Of a stretch of DNA of 64,000 nt, positions 10,769-20,595 are shown in pieces. Position 1 is the first letter of the stretch. Every line of letters starts with the position of its first letter. Both the position numbers and the translations under genes were made by a program. The notes below the pieces were generated by a model, which worked only from the letters and a program-made list of their open reading frames with translations, was not told the origin of the DNA and ran no database searches. Origin of the DNA: Serratia quinivorans (lineage in GTDB: Bacteria; Pseudomonadota; Gammaproteobacteria; Enterobacterales; Enterobacteriaceae); contig UGYN01000002.1 in the NCBI GenBank assembly GCA_900457075.1, positions 2,852,001-2,916,000 on the forward strand, in the 5' to 3' direction.

Positions 10769-12750
10769 GGCAGCTTTCTGTTGATCACACAGCCTGGCGC
10801 GGCGGTGAGTACGCCAGTGGTGCCGGAGACCTGGAAGCCAGGCAACTGGCGCATTTCAGCAAAGTGGTTGGACAATGTCCAGGCGTCCATCCCCATTGCG
10901 TACAGGCGCACCAGCGAATAGTCGTTGCGGAACTGGCTGCTTGCCTGCTGCAACAACTGCGGGTTAGCACCGGCCAACAATGGAATATCACTAAATTGCA
11001 GGCCTTCCATTTCCAGGCGGAAGTCCGGGCCGGCACCGGCCTGGTAGCTGCGAGAACTGGCGTACATTGCCGGTTTGCTGCGCGAGTTGGTGGCCATATC
11101 GATCATCGGTTTAATCAGCGTCAACTGGGACTGGGTCGCGACGATATACACCGAGTCTACGCTGCCACCGCTGGTTGCAGGCGTATCGCTTGGTGGTGCC
11201 GGAATAGTCAGCCCGGCAATGGTTACTGCCTGCGGCGCCGGTGCGGTGGAGATTGGCGTACCGGACATGCGAATCCCACCGCTGTTGACCATCTGGCGCA
11301 GCTCACTGGCGGAACCGATGCCTTGCTGCAGCACGGTTTGGCCACCCAGTTTCTGCCACTCCTGGTTAAAGGCTTTGGCAACGCGATCGCCGAAGGCACC
11401 GCGTGGGATCAGCAACAGCGGCTGCCGCTTCTGCTGTTCCCAAATATGACGGGCTGCATCACGCGCTTCGTCTTCCGGAGAAAGGGCGAAGTAACAGATA
11501 TTCGGGTTATCTTTCGGCGTTTCCGGCTGATTGAGCGCCAGCACGTTCAGCGTAGTGGTGCTGCTGGCCAGTTGATCGACGTTTTCTTTCAGCAGCGGGC
11601 CGACCACCAGGGTCGCGCCATCCTGCTGTGCCTGCGTCAGCAACGCGGCCAGCGGCTGGCTGGAGGTATCATACACCTTAATCTGTGCGTTAGCGGCCTG
11701 CGGCGGTGTAATTGGCGCAGTAGAAGGCGCAGAAGGCTGGGCGGCGGTCACCGGGGCCGCATCCGGTGCCGAGGTGCTCACCGCACCATTGGCGTTTGGA
11801 TCGGTTGATGCCGGTTGCGCTGCCTGCTCAGGCACGCTGGCGGGTTGCTGTTGCTGAACCGGCGTAGAAGGCGTCACGCCATTTTTAGCCGCTTCAAAGC
11901 CTTTTTGGATCGCGTCGGCGAACACTTTGGCCTGGCCGTTCAGCGGCAGCAGCAGAGCGATTTTCGACGTGGAAGCCTGGGTAAAGTGCAGTACCTGGTT
12001 CAACTGGGTCGGTAACGTTTTTGCCGCCGGGTTCTGCGGATAGCGGTTCTGCCAGTCTTTAATCCCGGCCTTCAGCAGGTCAGGATCCTGTTTGTTGTCC
12101 TGATATACCCGCAGCAGATCCAGCCAGCCTTGCAGCACATTTTCATTGGCGTTGATCACCAGACTGTTCATGTCCTGCGGCGTCAGTTGCAGCAGTGACT
12201 GCCAGGTTTGATCCAGGTTGTTCTGATGTGCCTTGCCGGTCAGCAATGGCTCTTGCGCAATGTAAGCGCGGATTAGCGGCAGGGAAGCTTTACCCTGATT
12301 GACCGCGATCTGCGCCTGGTAGAAGCGCACCAGCTGATTGGCTGATAGCGAGCCGCTATCGATATGACCCAGCGTGCTGCGCGCGCTGACGTAGCTTTTG
12401 TTCGCCACCTGCAGTTCTGCGGTCAGCAACTGGCTTTCCACCTGCTGCACGCTGCTGAGGTTTTTCGGCAGTTGGTTCAGTTGTTCACTGGCCTGCGGCA
12501 GTTTCCCTTCGCGTAACAACGCGCGAATAGCAAGTAATTGCCAGTCAGCCTTGTTATCATTGCTGCTTTGCTGCAGCTGCTGCAGATAGTAATCGGAACT
12601 GGCGCTCGCTTCGTCCTGTATATTGGCAGGCGGCGTCTGCGGGGCCTGACTTGGGCAGCCTGCAAGGAACAGGGCTGCTGCGATAACTGCGGTAAGTCGG
12701 ACAGGCTTTGAACGCCCTGCTTTGGTACGAACGAATGTTGAGGAAAGCAT
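10726..12750 (-). CDS. lpoA: Penicillin-binding protein activator LpoA
   Basis: Outer membrane lipoprotein that reaches through the periplasm to stimulate the peptidoglycan synthase PBP1A. The protein of 674 residues starts [12 protein letters not shown] and has a lipobox LAGC with Cys32. A TPR-like N-terminal domain runs to about 260. A low-complexity Pro/Ala/Gln-rich stretch at about 310-360 ([17 protein letters not shown] and beyond) interrupts the C-terminal periplasmic-binding-protein fold, as in other LpoA proteins. I used the ATG at 12750; an in-frame start 21 codons upstream would place extra residues before the signal peptide and extend to the rsmI start. It is divergent from rsmI across 62 bases. 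Confidence 0.96.
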   Translation of the reverse strand: MLSSTFVRTKAGRSKPVRLTAVIAAALFLAGCPSQAPQTPPANIQDEASASSDYYLQQLQQSSNDNKADWQLLAIRALLREGKLPQASEQLNQLPKNLSSVQQVESQLLTAELQVANKSYVSARSTLGHIDSGSLSANQLVRFYQAQIAVNQGKASLPLIRAYIAQEPLLTGKAHQNNLDQTWQSLLQLTPQDMNSLVINANENVLQGWLDLLRVYQDNKQDPDLLKAGIKDWQNRYPQNPAAKTLPTQLNQVLHFTQASTSKIALLLPLNGQAKVFADAIQKGFEAAKNGVTPSTPVQQQQPASVPEQAAQPASTDPNANGAVSTSAPDAAPVTAAQPSAPSTAPITPPQAANAQIKVYDTSSQPLAALLTQAQQDGATLVVGPLLKENVDQLASSTTTLNVLALNQPETPKDNPNICYFALSPEDEARDAARHIWEQQKRQPLLLIPRGAFGDRVAKAFNQEWQKLGGQTVLQQGIGSASELRQMVNSGGIRMSGTPISTAPAPQAVTIAGLTIPAPPSDTPATSGGSVDSVYIVATQSQLTLIKPMIDMATNSRSKPAMYASSRSYQAGAGPDFRLEMEGLQFSDIPLLAGANPQLLQQASSQFRNDYSLVRLYAMGMDAWTLSNHFAEMRQLPGFQVSGTTGVLTAAPGCVINRKLPWLQYRQGTVVPVS

Positions 12751-12812
12751 ACTGTATCCAGTGATGTTTTTTTCAAGATGCTCAATATTAAATCGGCAAC
12801 CCGGATGAAACA

Positions 12813-13676
12813 ATGAATCAACACCAACAATCAGTCATTTCTGCATCAACGCTGTATGTGGTGCCCACCCCAATCGGCAATTTAGGGGATATTACCCACC
12901 GTGCGTTAGAGGTACTGAAAAGCGTTGATCTGATTGCGGCGGAAGACACGCGCCATACCGGGTTGCTGCTGCAACACTTTGCGATTAGCGCGCGGTTGTT
13001 TGCGCTGCATGACCATAACGAACAACAAAAGGCCGATCAACTGTTGGCGAAACTGCAGGAAGGCCAGAGCATTGCGCTGGTTTCCGATGCGGGTACGCCG
13101 TTGATCAACGATCCTGGTTATCACCTGGTGCGCCGTTGCCGTGAAGCAGGCATCCGTGTGGTGCCGCTGCCAGGTGCCTGTGCGGCAACTACCGCACTCT
13201 GCGCCGCCGGTTTGGCTTCAGACCGCTTCTGTTACGAAGGGTTCCTGCCGGCGAAAACCAAGGGGCGTAAGGATACGCTGATGGCGCTGGCAGAGGAACC
13301 GCGCACGTTGATTTTCTACGAATCCACCCACCGTTTACTGGAAAGTTTGCAGGACATGGTCACCGTCTGGGGGCCGCAACGTTATGTGGTGCTGGCGCGC
13401 GAGCTGACCAAAACCTGGGAGTCCATCACCGGCGCACCGGTTGGTGAACTGCTGGCCTGGGTGCAGGAAGATGAAGTCCGACGTCGCGGCGAAATGGTAC
13501 TGATCGTTGAAGGCCACAAGGCACAGGAGGACGCATTGCCGCTGGAGGCGCTGCGTACCCTGGCACTGCTGCAAAAAGAACTGCCGTTGAAAAAGGCGGC
13601 GGCGCTGGCGGCGGAGATCCACGGCGTGAAGAAAAATGCGTTGTATAAATATGCTTTAGAGCAACAAGAACAGTAA
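12813..13676 (+). CDS. rsmI: 16S rRNA 2'-O-methyltransferase (C1402) RsmI
   Basis: SAM-dependent methyltransferase that 2'-O-methylates C1402 of 16S rRNA in the decoding centre, together with RsmH on the base. The 287 residues show the tetrapyrrole-methylase fold with [18 protein letters not shown] at the N terminus, [25 protein letters not shown] and [17 protein letters not shown]. It shares a 62-base divergent region with lpoA, and the promoter of rnpB begins six bases after its stop codon. Confidence 0.97.
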   Translation: MNQHQQSVISASTLYVVPTPIGNLGDITHRALEVLKSVDLIAAEDTRHTGLLLQHFAISARLFALHDHNEQQKADQLLAKLQEGQSIALVSDAGTPLINDPGYHLVRRCREAGIRVVPLPGACAATTALCAAGLASDRFCYEGFLPAKTKGRKDTLMALAEEPRTLIFYESTHRLLESLQDMVTVWGPQRYVVLARELTKTWESITGAPVGELLAWVQEDEVRRRGEMVLIVEGHKAQEDALPLEALRTLALLQKELPLKKAAALAAEIHGVKKNALYKYALEQQEQ

Positions 13677-13681
13677 AGCGG

Positions 13682-13710
13682 TTGACCTGCCGTGAGCGCA
13701 ACGCTACTAT
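13682..13710 (+). promoter_or_regulatory. rnpB promoter
   Basis: TTGACC at 13682-13687 and TACTAT at 13705-13710 are separated by 17 bases, and the predicted RNA start follows eight bases later. The spacer and discriminator are GC-rich, as expected for a strong stable-RNA promoter. Confidence 0.8.
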
Positions 13711-13717
13711 CCGCGCC

Positions 13718-14097
<380 letters not shown>

Positions 14098-14103
14098 ATA
14101 AAG

Positions 14104-14139
14104 AAAACCCCGCGTGACGCAAGTTACGCGGGGTTTTTT
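14104..14139 (+). terminator. rnpB intrinsic terminator
   Basis: CCCCGCGT at 14108-14115 pairs with ACGCGGGG at 14126-14133 and is followed by six T. The preceding AAAA would also give a short T run on the other strand, so it may serve the converging yhaK gene as well. Confidence 0.92.
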
Positions 14140-14155
14140 CCTTTCTGGATGTCCA

Positions 14156-14857
14156 TTACACCGGCAAATCGATCAGCAGCGCGCGCAGCGGTGTCTCGGC
14201 GCGGATAGTCAGGCGGTTTTCCTCGTGGATAAACGCCCCATCGCCGCAGGTCAGGTGTTGGCTGTCGTTGCGCTCGCCATGGGCTTCAATGGTGCCGTGG
14301 ATCGATTGCAGGTACGCCCGCGGTCCGTTCAGCGCCAGCGTCTGCTGTTCGCCCGGCTGTAAATCCAGATGGTGGATCCACACCTGTTGGCGCAGTTGCA
14401 GGCTGCCCTGAGCACCGTCTGGCGAGGCCAGCAGCGTCAGGCCGGTCTCTGGCAACATCAGGCGCTGTACGCGTTCATTGTTGCGCTCTGGGCAGGCATC
14501 CAGCCACAGTTGCAAGCGGGTCAGCGGCGTATCACTGCTGATGTTCTGCTCGCTGTAACTCAGCCCCGGCTGGGTGGCCAGCAGCAAAGCCTCACCGGCC
14601 CTGGCGTTGACCGTGTTGCCTTCGCTGTCGCGGTATTCCGCCTTGCCCTGCAGGATCAGGTTCAGGATATCCACGCTCGGATAAGTGCGCGGCTGGAATG
14701 ATGCACCCGGCGCCAGCACTTCCTGATTGAGTACCCGCAGCGAGGCGTAGCCCATCAGCTTGGGATCGAAGTAATGTCCAAAAGAAAAGGTGTAGCGAGC
14801 CTGCAGCCAACCAAAGTCAGCTTGCCCGCATTGTTGTGCTGTTCTGCATGTAATCAT
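14156..14857 (-). CDS. yhaK: Pirin-like bicupin YhaK
   Basis: Cytosolic bicupin of the pirin-related family, 233 residues, matching E. coli YhaK along its length (MITCRTAQQCGQADFGWLQARYTFSFGHYFDP). The metal-ligand pattern of true pirins is incomplete in this subfamily, and a redox-sensor role has been suggested for YhaK; its substrate is unknown. It is divergent from the LysR regulator gene yhaJ, 107 bases away, so the two may share regulation. It converges with rnpB. Confidence 0.93.
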   Translation of the reverse strand: MITCRTAQQCGQADFGWLQARYTFSFGHYFDPKLMGYASLRVLNQEVLAPGASFQPRTYPSVDILNLILQGKAEYRDSEGNTVNARAGEALLLATQPGLSYSEQNISSDTPLTRLQLWLDACPERNNERVQRLMLPETGLTLLASPDGAQGSLQLRQQVWIHHLDLQPGEQQTLALNGPRAYLQSIHGTIEAHGERNDSQHLTCGDGAFIHEENRLTIRAETPLRALLIDLPV

Positions 14858-14964
14858 GGCAATCGGCTCTCTAAATTCATTATCTAGATGGTAAGCATCT
14901 GGACGGCGGATTGTTAGCCAGTTAATCTGGTCGGTATATTCAAATTTCCTGACAGAGAGATTCG

Positions 14965-15870
14965 ATGGCCAGAGATCGGGCGTTAACGCTTGAAGCGTTA
15001 AGGGTTATGGATGCGATTGACCGACGTGGCAGCTTCGCTGCGGCAGCCGATGAGCTGGGGCGCGTGCCTTCGGCGCTCAGCTACACCATGCAAAAATTGG
15101 AAGAAGAATTGGACGTGGTGCTGTTCGACCGCTCCGGCCACCGTACCAAGTTCACCAACGTTGGACGTATGCTGCTGGAGCGCGGACGGGTACTTCTGGA
15201 GGCGGCAGACAAGCTGACCACCGATGCCGAAGCGCTGGCACGCGGTTGGGAAACTCACCTGACGATTGTCAGCGAGGCGCTATCACCCCCGAGCAAACTG
15301 TTTCCGCTGGTCGATAAACTCGCGCTGAAGGCCAATACCCAGGTGTCGATCTTGACCGAAGTGCTGGCCGGTGCCTGGGAAAGGCTGGAGCAGGGGCGCG
15401 CCGATATCGTTATCGCTCCGGATATGCATTTCCGCGCGTCGTCCGAAATCAATACGCGTAAGCTGTATAAGGTGATGAGCGTGTATGTGGCCGCACCGGG
15501 TCATCCAATCCACCTTGAGCCGGAGCCGCTGTCTGAAGTGACGCGCGTGAAGTACCGCGGTATTGCGGTCGCGGATACCGCACGGGAACGCCCGGTACTG
15601 ACGGTGCAGTTACTGGATAAGCAGCAACGGCTAACGGTCAGCACCATTGAAGATAAGCGCCTGGCTTTGCTGGCAGGGCTGGGTGTGGCGACCATGCCTT
15701 ACCCGATGGTCGAGAAAGACATTGAAGAAGGGCGCTTACGCGTTGTCGGACCGGAATACAGCCGCGAAGTTGACATCATTATGGCCTGGCGACGTGACAG
15801 TATGGGGGAGGCAAAGGCCTGGTTCCTGCGCGAAATTCCGCGTCTGTTTGCACAGTTGGAACGTCAGTAA
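14965..15870 (+). CDS. yhaJ: LysR-family transcriptional regulator YhaJ
   Basis: LysR-type regulator of 301 residues. The N-terminal winged helix-turn-helix is clear (ALRVMDAIDRRGSFAAAADELGRVPSALSYTMQKLEEEL), followed by the periplasmic-binding-like effector domain. In E. coli YhaJ activates yqjF in response to aromatic compounds such as dinitrotoluene; yqjF is present 1.1 kb downstream in this window, so the regulator and a known target are neighbours here. The start ATG has an AGAGA element upstream. E. coli yhaH and yhaI, which separate yhaJ from yqjG, are absent here. Confidence 0.93.
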   Translation: MARDRALTLEALRVMDAIDRRGSFAAAADELGRVPSALSYTMQKLEEELDVVLFDRSGHRTKFTNVGRMLLERGRVLLEAADKLTTDAEALARGWETHLTIVSEALSPPSKLFPLVDKLALKANTQVSILTEVLAGAWERLEQGRADIVIAPDMHFRASSEINTRKLYKVMSVYVAAPGHPIHLEPEPLSEVTRVKYRGIAVADTARERPVLTVQLLDKQQRLTVSTIEDKRLALLAGLGVATMPYPMVEKDIEEGRLRVVGPEYSREVDIIMAWRRDSMGEAKAWFLREIPRLFAQLERQ

Positions 15871-15900
15871 AACTCCCTCTTGCCGTTAAGCAAAAGGGAG
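15869..15900 (-). terminator. Hairpin between yhaJ and yqjG
   Basis: CTCCCTCTTGC at 15873-15883 pairs with GCAAAAGGGAG at 15890-15900 with one mismatch. Read on the minus strand the stem is followed by TTTTAC, so it fits a terminator for yqjG and could also close yhaJ. Confidence 0.6.
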
Positions 15901-15907
15901 GTGTGCG

Positions 15908-16894
15908 TTAACCAAAACGCCGGTCGCGGCCGTGTGGCTCATCCAAATCTTGCGCCGGCCCGATAGAAATAATGCCGTGCGGATTGATGGTGGCGTGGCT
16001 GCGGTAATAGTGATTGCGGATGTGCGGCAGGCTGACCGTTTCGGCAATGCCCGGCATTTGGTAGATGTCACGCAGGAAGCCGTACAGGTTGAGATAATCG
16101 CTGATACGGTGTTTGTCGCATTTAAAGTGGGTGACATACACCGGGTCGAAGCGTATCAGCGTGGTCCACAGGCGCAGATCGGCCTCAGTCAGGCGATCGC
16201 CCGTCAGGTAACGCTGTTGCCTCAGGATCTGTTCCAGTCGCGCCAGCGCGTCAAATACCCCGTTTACCGCTTCGTCATAGGCTTCCTGGCTGGTGGCGAA
16301 ACCGGCCTTGTAGACGCCATTATTCACCTGGTCATAAATCCAACCATTCAGTTCATCAATTTGTCCGCGCAGCTCGGTGGGATAATAGTCGCCGGCGCGT
16401 GCGCCAACACCATCAAATGCGTTGTTGAACATGCGAATGATATCGGCGGATTCATTGCTGACGATGGTCTGTTGCTGTTTGTCCCACAACACTGGCACCG
16501 TCACGCGGCCGGTGTAATGCGGGTCGGCGCGCAGGTAAAGCTGGTAGAGAAAATCCGAGTGGTACAGGCTGTCGCCGGTGGCCTCAGGGAAGTCGGTGCC
16601 AAAGGTCCAGCCATTTTCCAGCATCAGCGGATGCACCACGGAAACGGGAATGAGTGACTCCAGCCCTTTCAGTTTACGCATCAGCAGCGTGCGATGTGCC
16701 CAGGGGCAGGCGAGTGAAACGTACAGGTGATAACGATCTTGCTCCGCTTTAAAACCTCCGGCTCCGTGTTCGCCCGGCTGACCGTCGGCGGTCACCCAGT
16801 TGCGGAACTGAGAGGTTGAGCGTTTGAAACGGCCCCCGGTGGATGAGGTGTCATACCAGATGTCTTGCCAAACGCCATCGACGAGTTGTCCCAT
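15908..16894 (-). CDS. yqjG: Glutathionyl-hydroquinone reductase YqjG
   Basis: Xi-class glutathione transferase that reduces glutathionyl-hydroquinones. The 328 residues, identical in length to E. coli YqjG, include the catalytic Cys63 in SLACPWAHR and the all-alpha C-terminal domain with YLTGDRLTEADLRLWTTLIRFD. The start at 16894 is supported by an AAGGAG site; an upstream in-frame ATG at 16927 is disfavoured. It lies downstream of yqjF but a terminator-like hairpin stands between them. Confidence 0.96.
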   Translation of the reverse strand: MGQLVDGVWQDIWYDTSSTGGRFKRSTSQFRNWVTADGQPGEHGAGGFKAEQDRYHLYVSLACPWAHRTLLMRKLKGLESLIPVSVVHPLMLENGWTFGTDFPEATGDSLYHSDFLYQLYLRADPHYTGRVTVPVLWDKQQQTIVSNESADIIRMFNNAFDGVGARAGDYYPTELRGQIDELNGWIYDQVNNGVYKAGFATSQEAYDEAVNGVFDALARLEQILRQQRYLTGDRLTEADLRLWTTLIRFDPVYVTHFKCDKHRISDYLNLYGFLRDIYQMPGIAETVSLPHIRNHYYRSHATINPHGIISIGPAQDLDEPHGRDRRFG

Positions 16895-16917
16895 GGGAAT
16901 CTCCTTCGTGTCCGAGT

Positions 16918-16948
16918 GAAAAAGCAAAAGGGCCCGACATGCGGGCCC
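16918..16948 (-). terminator. Terminator or attenuator between yqjF and yqjG
   Basis: On the minus strand a seven-pair stem (GGGCCCG at 16942-16948 with CGGGCCC at 16930-16936) is followed by TTTTGCTTTTT. It ends 24 bases before the yqjG start codon. Confidence 0.75.
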
Positions 16949-16967
16949 CTGAGTCGGTGTTAAAACC

Positions 16968-17363
16968 TTACCACTTTTTGTTCAGAAGACGGTCAATACT
17001 GAAACCGCCTGGGCCTGCAACGGCCAGTACGATGAAGCCGCCGGCGATGGTCAGATTTTTCATAAACATGATCTGGTTTACGCCATCTGCAAAGTTAGTA
17101 TGGAACAGTAATGCGGTCAGGATGGTAAAACCGGCGGTGAACAGTGCCACGGTGCGAGTCAGGAAACCGAACAGGATCGCCAGACCGCCGCCAAATTCCA
17201 GCAGGATGGTCAGTGGCAGCAGGAAGCCAGGTACGCCCATCGATTGCATGTATTGTTGGGTGCCGGCATAGGCATCACCCATTTTGCCGTAGCCTGCCAC
17301 GATAAACAGGATTGGCATCAGAATACGAGCAACCAGCAAACCTGCATCTTCTAATTTTTTCAT
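16968..17363 (-). CDS. yqjF: DoxX-family inner membrane protein YqjF
   Basis: Small DoxX-family membrane protein, 131 residues with four hydrophobic segments. The family motifs LVARILMPILFIVAGYGKM and LLEFGGGLAILFGFLTR are present, and it aligns with E. coli YqjF throughout. In E. coli its promoter is switched on by dinitrotoluene breakdown products through YhaJ; the biochemical function is unknown. The second of two adjacent ATG codons (17363) matches the family start and sits six bases after GGAG. The 295 bases upstream carry no gene and should hold the promoter. Confidence 0.92.
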   Translation of the reverse strand: MKKLEDAGLLVARILMPILFIVAGYGKMGDAYAGTQQYMQSMGVPGFLLPLTILLEFGGGLAILFGFLTRTVALFTAGFTILTALLFHTNFADGVNQIMFMKNLTIAGGFIVLAVAGPGGFSIDRLLNKKW

Positions 17364-17658
17364 CATTTACTCCAAAGTGATTTTTGTTTGCCAGTTTTGG
17401 CGTTTGTCATGTTAGTGAGCGGTATGCCGGGTATCTGACCCTGTCCTGCCCGTTTCGTCTTGATGGAGTGAATGTTAATCGGGATGAGTACGCTTTGTTA
17501 GCAAGTAAAACTGTCGTATTTTTTCAAAAAAACTGAATCTTTAGCCTGCTAACAAATCGTGGGGAATCAGAAAGTTGCCCAGCCTTCACCGGCAGAAACG
17601 CAAAGTCTCTGTGAAAAGGCGGGCAAAACATCGGAAGTATTGATGGAAGGGGGGAAGG

Positions 17659-17946
17659 TTACTTGCTGGAAAACGTTTTCTGGATCAAGCGGATAGTACC
17701 AAAGGCACCAAAAGCGCGGCGTGACCAGCGAATCAACTTGCTGGGATGGCGGATGCCGTACAACGCCATCACGCTGGAACCGACCACCAGATATTTACGC
17801 AGGCCGAAAAGGGTTTGCCAGCCGCGATCGATGCGCTCGGTCTTTTCCAGCCACAGGGCTTTGTTTTCGGCAAGATCCAGCCTTTGTTGCTGGATCTTGC
17901 CAATCAACTTCTCTTTTCTCCATTCCAGATAGCGGCGGCGATTCAT
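17659..17946 (-). CDS. yqjK: YqjK-family protein
   Basis: 95-residue basic protein of the YqjK family, function unknown. The N-terminal part is a charged helix (RRRYLEWRKEKLIGKIQQQRLDLAENKALW) and a short hydrophobic stretch follows (KYLVVGSSVMALYGI). It is the last gene of the yqjD-yqjE-yqjK unit and overlaps the end of yqjE by four bases, indicating coupled translation. Confidence 0.88.
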   Translation of the reverse strand: MNRRRYLEWRKEKLIGKIQQQRLDLAENKALWLEKTERIDRGWQTLFGLRKYLVVGSSVMALYGIRHPSKLIRWSRRAFGAFGTIRLIQKTFSSK

Positions 17947-18344
17947 TTTTCACCTTCCAGCTCGGAACGGTCGATTTCCAACTGATTGCGTGTCGCACCC
18001 AGCAGCGTGGAGCGGCGCGCTTTGACCAGTGTCCAGATAGCGCCAGCCACGGCCAGGAACAACAGCACACCGGTCGTCGTGCCTAACGCGATCAAACGGT
18101 AGACGGGATCTACGGCCCAGAAAATCAGGATCAGCAGGCTCATCAGGCCGAATGCGGTGAATAACAGGGTCATACCGGCCATAATCAGCAACTGAATGAG
18201 GTTAGCTTTCTCCTCCTCCAGCTCGACCACGGCCAGTCGAACCCGGGTCTCCACCATACCGACCAGAATGGTGATGATGCGCTGGGCGACATCCAGGACC
18301 CCTTTAGCGGGGCCCTGTGCACGAACTTGCGGTTGTTCTGCCAT
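17943..18344 (-). CDS. yqjE: Inner membrane protein YqjE
   Basis: 133-residue phage-holin-like superfamily membrane protein, near the 134 residues of E. coli YqjE. An amphipathic N-terminal region precedes two membrane segments (about 52-78 and 85-108). The start at 18344 gives MAEQPQVRAQGPAKG; an upstream in-frame methionine would run into yqjD. It follows yqjD by two bases and overlaps yqjK, so the three genes form one unit. The function is not known. Confidence 0.9.
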   Translation of the reverse strand: MAEQPQVRAQGPAKGVLDVAQRIITILVGMVETRVRLAVVELEEEKANLIQLLIMAGMTLLFTAFGLMSLLILIFWAVDPVYRLIALGTTTGVLLFLAVAGAIWTLVKARRSTLLGATRNQLEIDRSELEGEK

Positions 18345-18346
18345 AA

Positions 18347-18652
18347 TTAGCGGCGCGCTAACAGAACGCCCAGCACTACGCCTACCGCAGCGCCGATACC
18401 GATACCGGTCCACGGATTATCACGAACATACTCGTCCGCCTGGCCGGCGATTTGTTTGGTCTGGGAGGCAATCTTGTCCCCGGCATCGCTCAGGCGAGCA
18501 CGGGTATCCTTCAGCGCACCTTCAGCTTTGGAACGCAGCTTTTCCAGCTCGGCTTTTGGCTTATCGGTGGAAGAGTTCAATACTTCTTCCAGCGTATCGG
18601 CTAAGGATTTAAGTTCAGCGCGTAAGTTTTCTGCATTTGAATCATGTGCCAT
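18347..18652 (-). CDS. yqjD: DUF883 ribosome-associated membrane protein YqjD
   Basis: 101 residues, the same length as E. coli YqjD, a tail-anchored inner membrane protein that binds ribosomes in stationary phase. A long charged helix (about 5-75) precedes the C-terminal anchor WTGIGIGAAVGVVLGVLLARR with its glycine-rich pattern typical of DUF883 proteins such as ElaB. The ATG at 18652 lies eight bases after a TAAGGA site. It is first in the yqjD-yqjE-yqjK unit. Confidence 0.94.
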   Translation of the reverse strand: MAHDSNAENLRAELKSLADTLEEVLNSSTDKPKAELEKLRSKAEGALKDTRARLSDAGDKIASQTKQIAGQADEYVRDNPWTGIGIGAAVGVVLGVLLARR

Positions 18653-18816
18653 GTGATTATTCCTTAACGTTAACTTCGACAGACTTTCAACATAGCGGAT
18701 TTTTTCGCCGGAGCAAAGGGCGGATGAGTAGCTGATATCACTAAGCATCCATTTTATACGCAATAAAAATCCCGTGTGGCGTGGCTCTCAGCGATAAATC
18801 CGCTGGTGTAAAAAAA

Positions 18817-19188
18817 TTATTCCGCTTGAGCTTGTTTCAGCTCGGCTTGAGCTTCAGCCAGCTTTTTCTGTTTCTTGGCCACTTTCTCCAGGTTGCCGGT
18901 CTGCTGGGCTTCTTTCAGTTCCTGCTGACGCTCGGTGACCTTGCCTTGTTTTTCATCAATTTTTTTCTGACGATCGGCCTGCAGGCTGGCTGGTGTGCAA
19001 TGGGTCTGCACTTCGCTCAATGCCGTTTTCAGCCCGGCGACACGCTGAGTATTGCCGTGCTGGGTGGCATAATCGATCTGTTTCTGAATTTCTTGTGCCT
19101 TGGTCACACAGCCATTCTCTGCTGCGAATGACAGTGCCGGCACGAGGAATAATGGGAGGGCAAGTAACACCGAATGGCGTAATTTCAT
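18817..19188 (-). CDS. yqjC: DUF1090 periplasmic protein YqjC
   Basis: Secreted protein of 123 residues. A cleavable signal peptide (MKLRHSVLLALPLFLVPALSFA) ends before AENGC, and the rest is a highly charged helical region rich in Lys, Gln and Glu (DRQKKIDEKQGKVTERQQEL). Two cysteines (C27 and C64) could pair. The family is DUF1090 and the function is unknown. As in E. coli it lies upstream of yqjD, here separated by 164 bases. Confidence 0.9.
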   Translation of the reverse strand: MKLRHSVLLALPLFLVPALSFAAENGCVTKAQEIQKQIDYATQHGNTQRVAGLKTALSEVQTHCTPASLQADRQKKIDEKQGKVTERQQELKEAQQTGNLEKVAKKQKKLAEAQAELKQAQAE

Positions 19189-19412
19189 GTTATCAGTTCC
19201 TTAATTATTGGGATGCATTGGTAAACATCCTCTGTTCCTGACTGCCAACAAAGGCAGCGCGACAGGAGTCTTACGCTGCTGACTGACGCTAACCTTTAGC
19301 ATAGTCATGGAAAGCGTAGACCCCCAAAGAATCCGCCCCAGTTCGGTGGTGATTGGTGATTAATTGAACAGTGAGGCTAAATGAAAGGAAAGCCCTTCAT
19401 ATGAAGGGGGTA

Positions 19413-19784
19413 TTATCCCAGATTGAGTGGGGCGCGTGCAAATTCACGCACCCAATGGGTAGGAACAGGGGATTCGCTGAGGGCGATGATGTAGCCCGGT
19501 GGCAAAATGTTTTGCAATGCTTCGCGCGCCAGCAACTGTTGTTCCGGCGAGTCCAGGCGGATCACCAGGCCATCGCCTTCCGGGGTGATGCTTTTGATGC
19601 GAATGCCTCGCTGATCCAGCCTTTGGTAGACATAGAAACCGTCAGGTAGCGAAAGGCCTTGCTGGCCCGCACGGATGCGCAGTTCGCTTTCGGTACGCAC
19701 CATGCAGGGCACCAACAGCGTGGCGAGTGCCAGTAAAGCTAGCGCAATCAGCAACACGTACTGCCAGCGCGGGCGCTTGATCAT
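19413..19784 (-). CDS. mzrA: EnvZ/OmpR regulon modulator MzrA
   Basis: Bitopic inner membrane protein of 123 residues that in E. coli binds EnvZ and raises OmpR phosphorylation. One membrane segment (about 8-30) follows a short basic N terminus, and the periplasmic part contains LPDGFYVYQRLDQRGIRIKSITP, similar to the E. coli protein. The ATG overlaps the yqjA stop codon as TGATG, so the two genes are translationally coupled. Confidence 0.9.
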   Translation of the reverse strand: MIKRPRWQYVLLIALALLALATLLVPCMVRTESELRIRAGQQGLSLPDGFYVYQRLDQRGIRIKSITPEGDGLVIRLDSPEQQLLAREALQNILPPGYIIALSESPVPTHWVREFARAPLNLG

Positions 19785-20455
19785 CACGCCCCTTTCCCCT
19801 GATCGGCGCGTTTCTTGCGCCACAGCACGATTAACGAGCCCACCAGCCCCGCTACCAGCAACACCAGCGGCAGTAGCATCAGGCAGAACATCAGTTGGTC
19901 TTCATATTTGCGGAACACCGGAGTTTTGCCCAAGGCAAAGCCCAGCGAGGTCAGGATCACCACCCACAGCAGACCGCTCATCCAGTTAAAGAACTGGAAA
20001 CGTGCGTTGCTCAGGCCGGAGAGGCCGGCAATGGTCGGCAGCAGAGTGCGGACAAACGCCAGGAAACGGCCGACCAGCAGAGCGGAAAGCCCGTGGCGGT
20101 GGAACAGCTGATGGGCACGCTGGTGATAGTGAGCCGGCAGATGGGATAGCCAGCCCTGCACGGTTCGGGTATTACCGAGCCACTTGCCCTGTATGTAACT
20201 GACCCAACACCCCAGACTGGCGGCGACGGTGAGGATAAAAATGGTGAGCGGGAAATTCATGGTGCCTTTGGCGATCAGCACGCCAACCAGGATCAACAGG
20301 CTGTCACCCGGCAGAAACGCCGCCGGCAACAGGCCATTTTCCAGGAACAGAATCAAAAACAGCAGGCCGTAGAGCGTCCAGACTAGCGAGGGATTCGCCA
20401 GCGTCTCAAAATCCTGCTGCCATAAGGCATGTAACAGTTCTTTAATGATGTCCAT
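19784..20455 (-). CDS. yqjA: DedA-family membrane protein YqjA
   Basis: DedA-family inner membrane protein of 223 residues. In E. coli YqjA is needed for growth at alkaline pH and, together with YghB, for normal membrane and division function; the family is implicated in undecaprenyl phosphate or lipid transport. The conserved membrane-embedded motif appears as [19 protein letters not shown], with [20 protein letters not shown] further on. It is cotranscribed with mzrA by overlap. Confidence 0.94.
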   Translation of the reverse strand: MDIIKELLHALWQQDFETLANPSLVWTLYGLLFLILFLENGLLPAAFLPGDSLLILVGVLIAKGTMNFPLTIFILTVAASLGCWVSYIQGKWLGNTRTVQGWLSHLPAHYHQRAHQLFHRHGLSALLVGRFLAFVRTLLPTIAGLSGLSNARFQFFNWMSGLLWVVILTSLGFALGKTPVFRKYEDQLMFCLMLLPLVLLVAGLVGSLIVLWRKKRADQGKGA

Positions 20456-20595
20456 CCGGTGTTCCTAAAACGTCATTGTTTGTTTTTGTCTCAGCGGCGG
20501 ATCGGGAGTGGACGCAGAGCGCGCGGGCGATCCTGGCTGCTGATAATGATGAAACGGCGTTGCTTTTTAGTGGTTTCTAATCGGTGCGACACCGG

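Noticed and set aside
11700..11900. Low-complexity Pro/Ala/Gln stretch in lpoA as a frameshift or foreign insert
   Set aside because: The frame is continuous and variable low-complexity sequence at this position is normal for LpoA.
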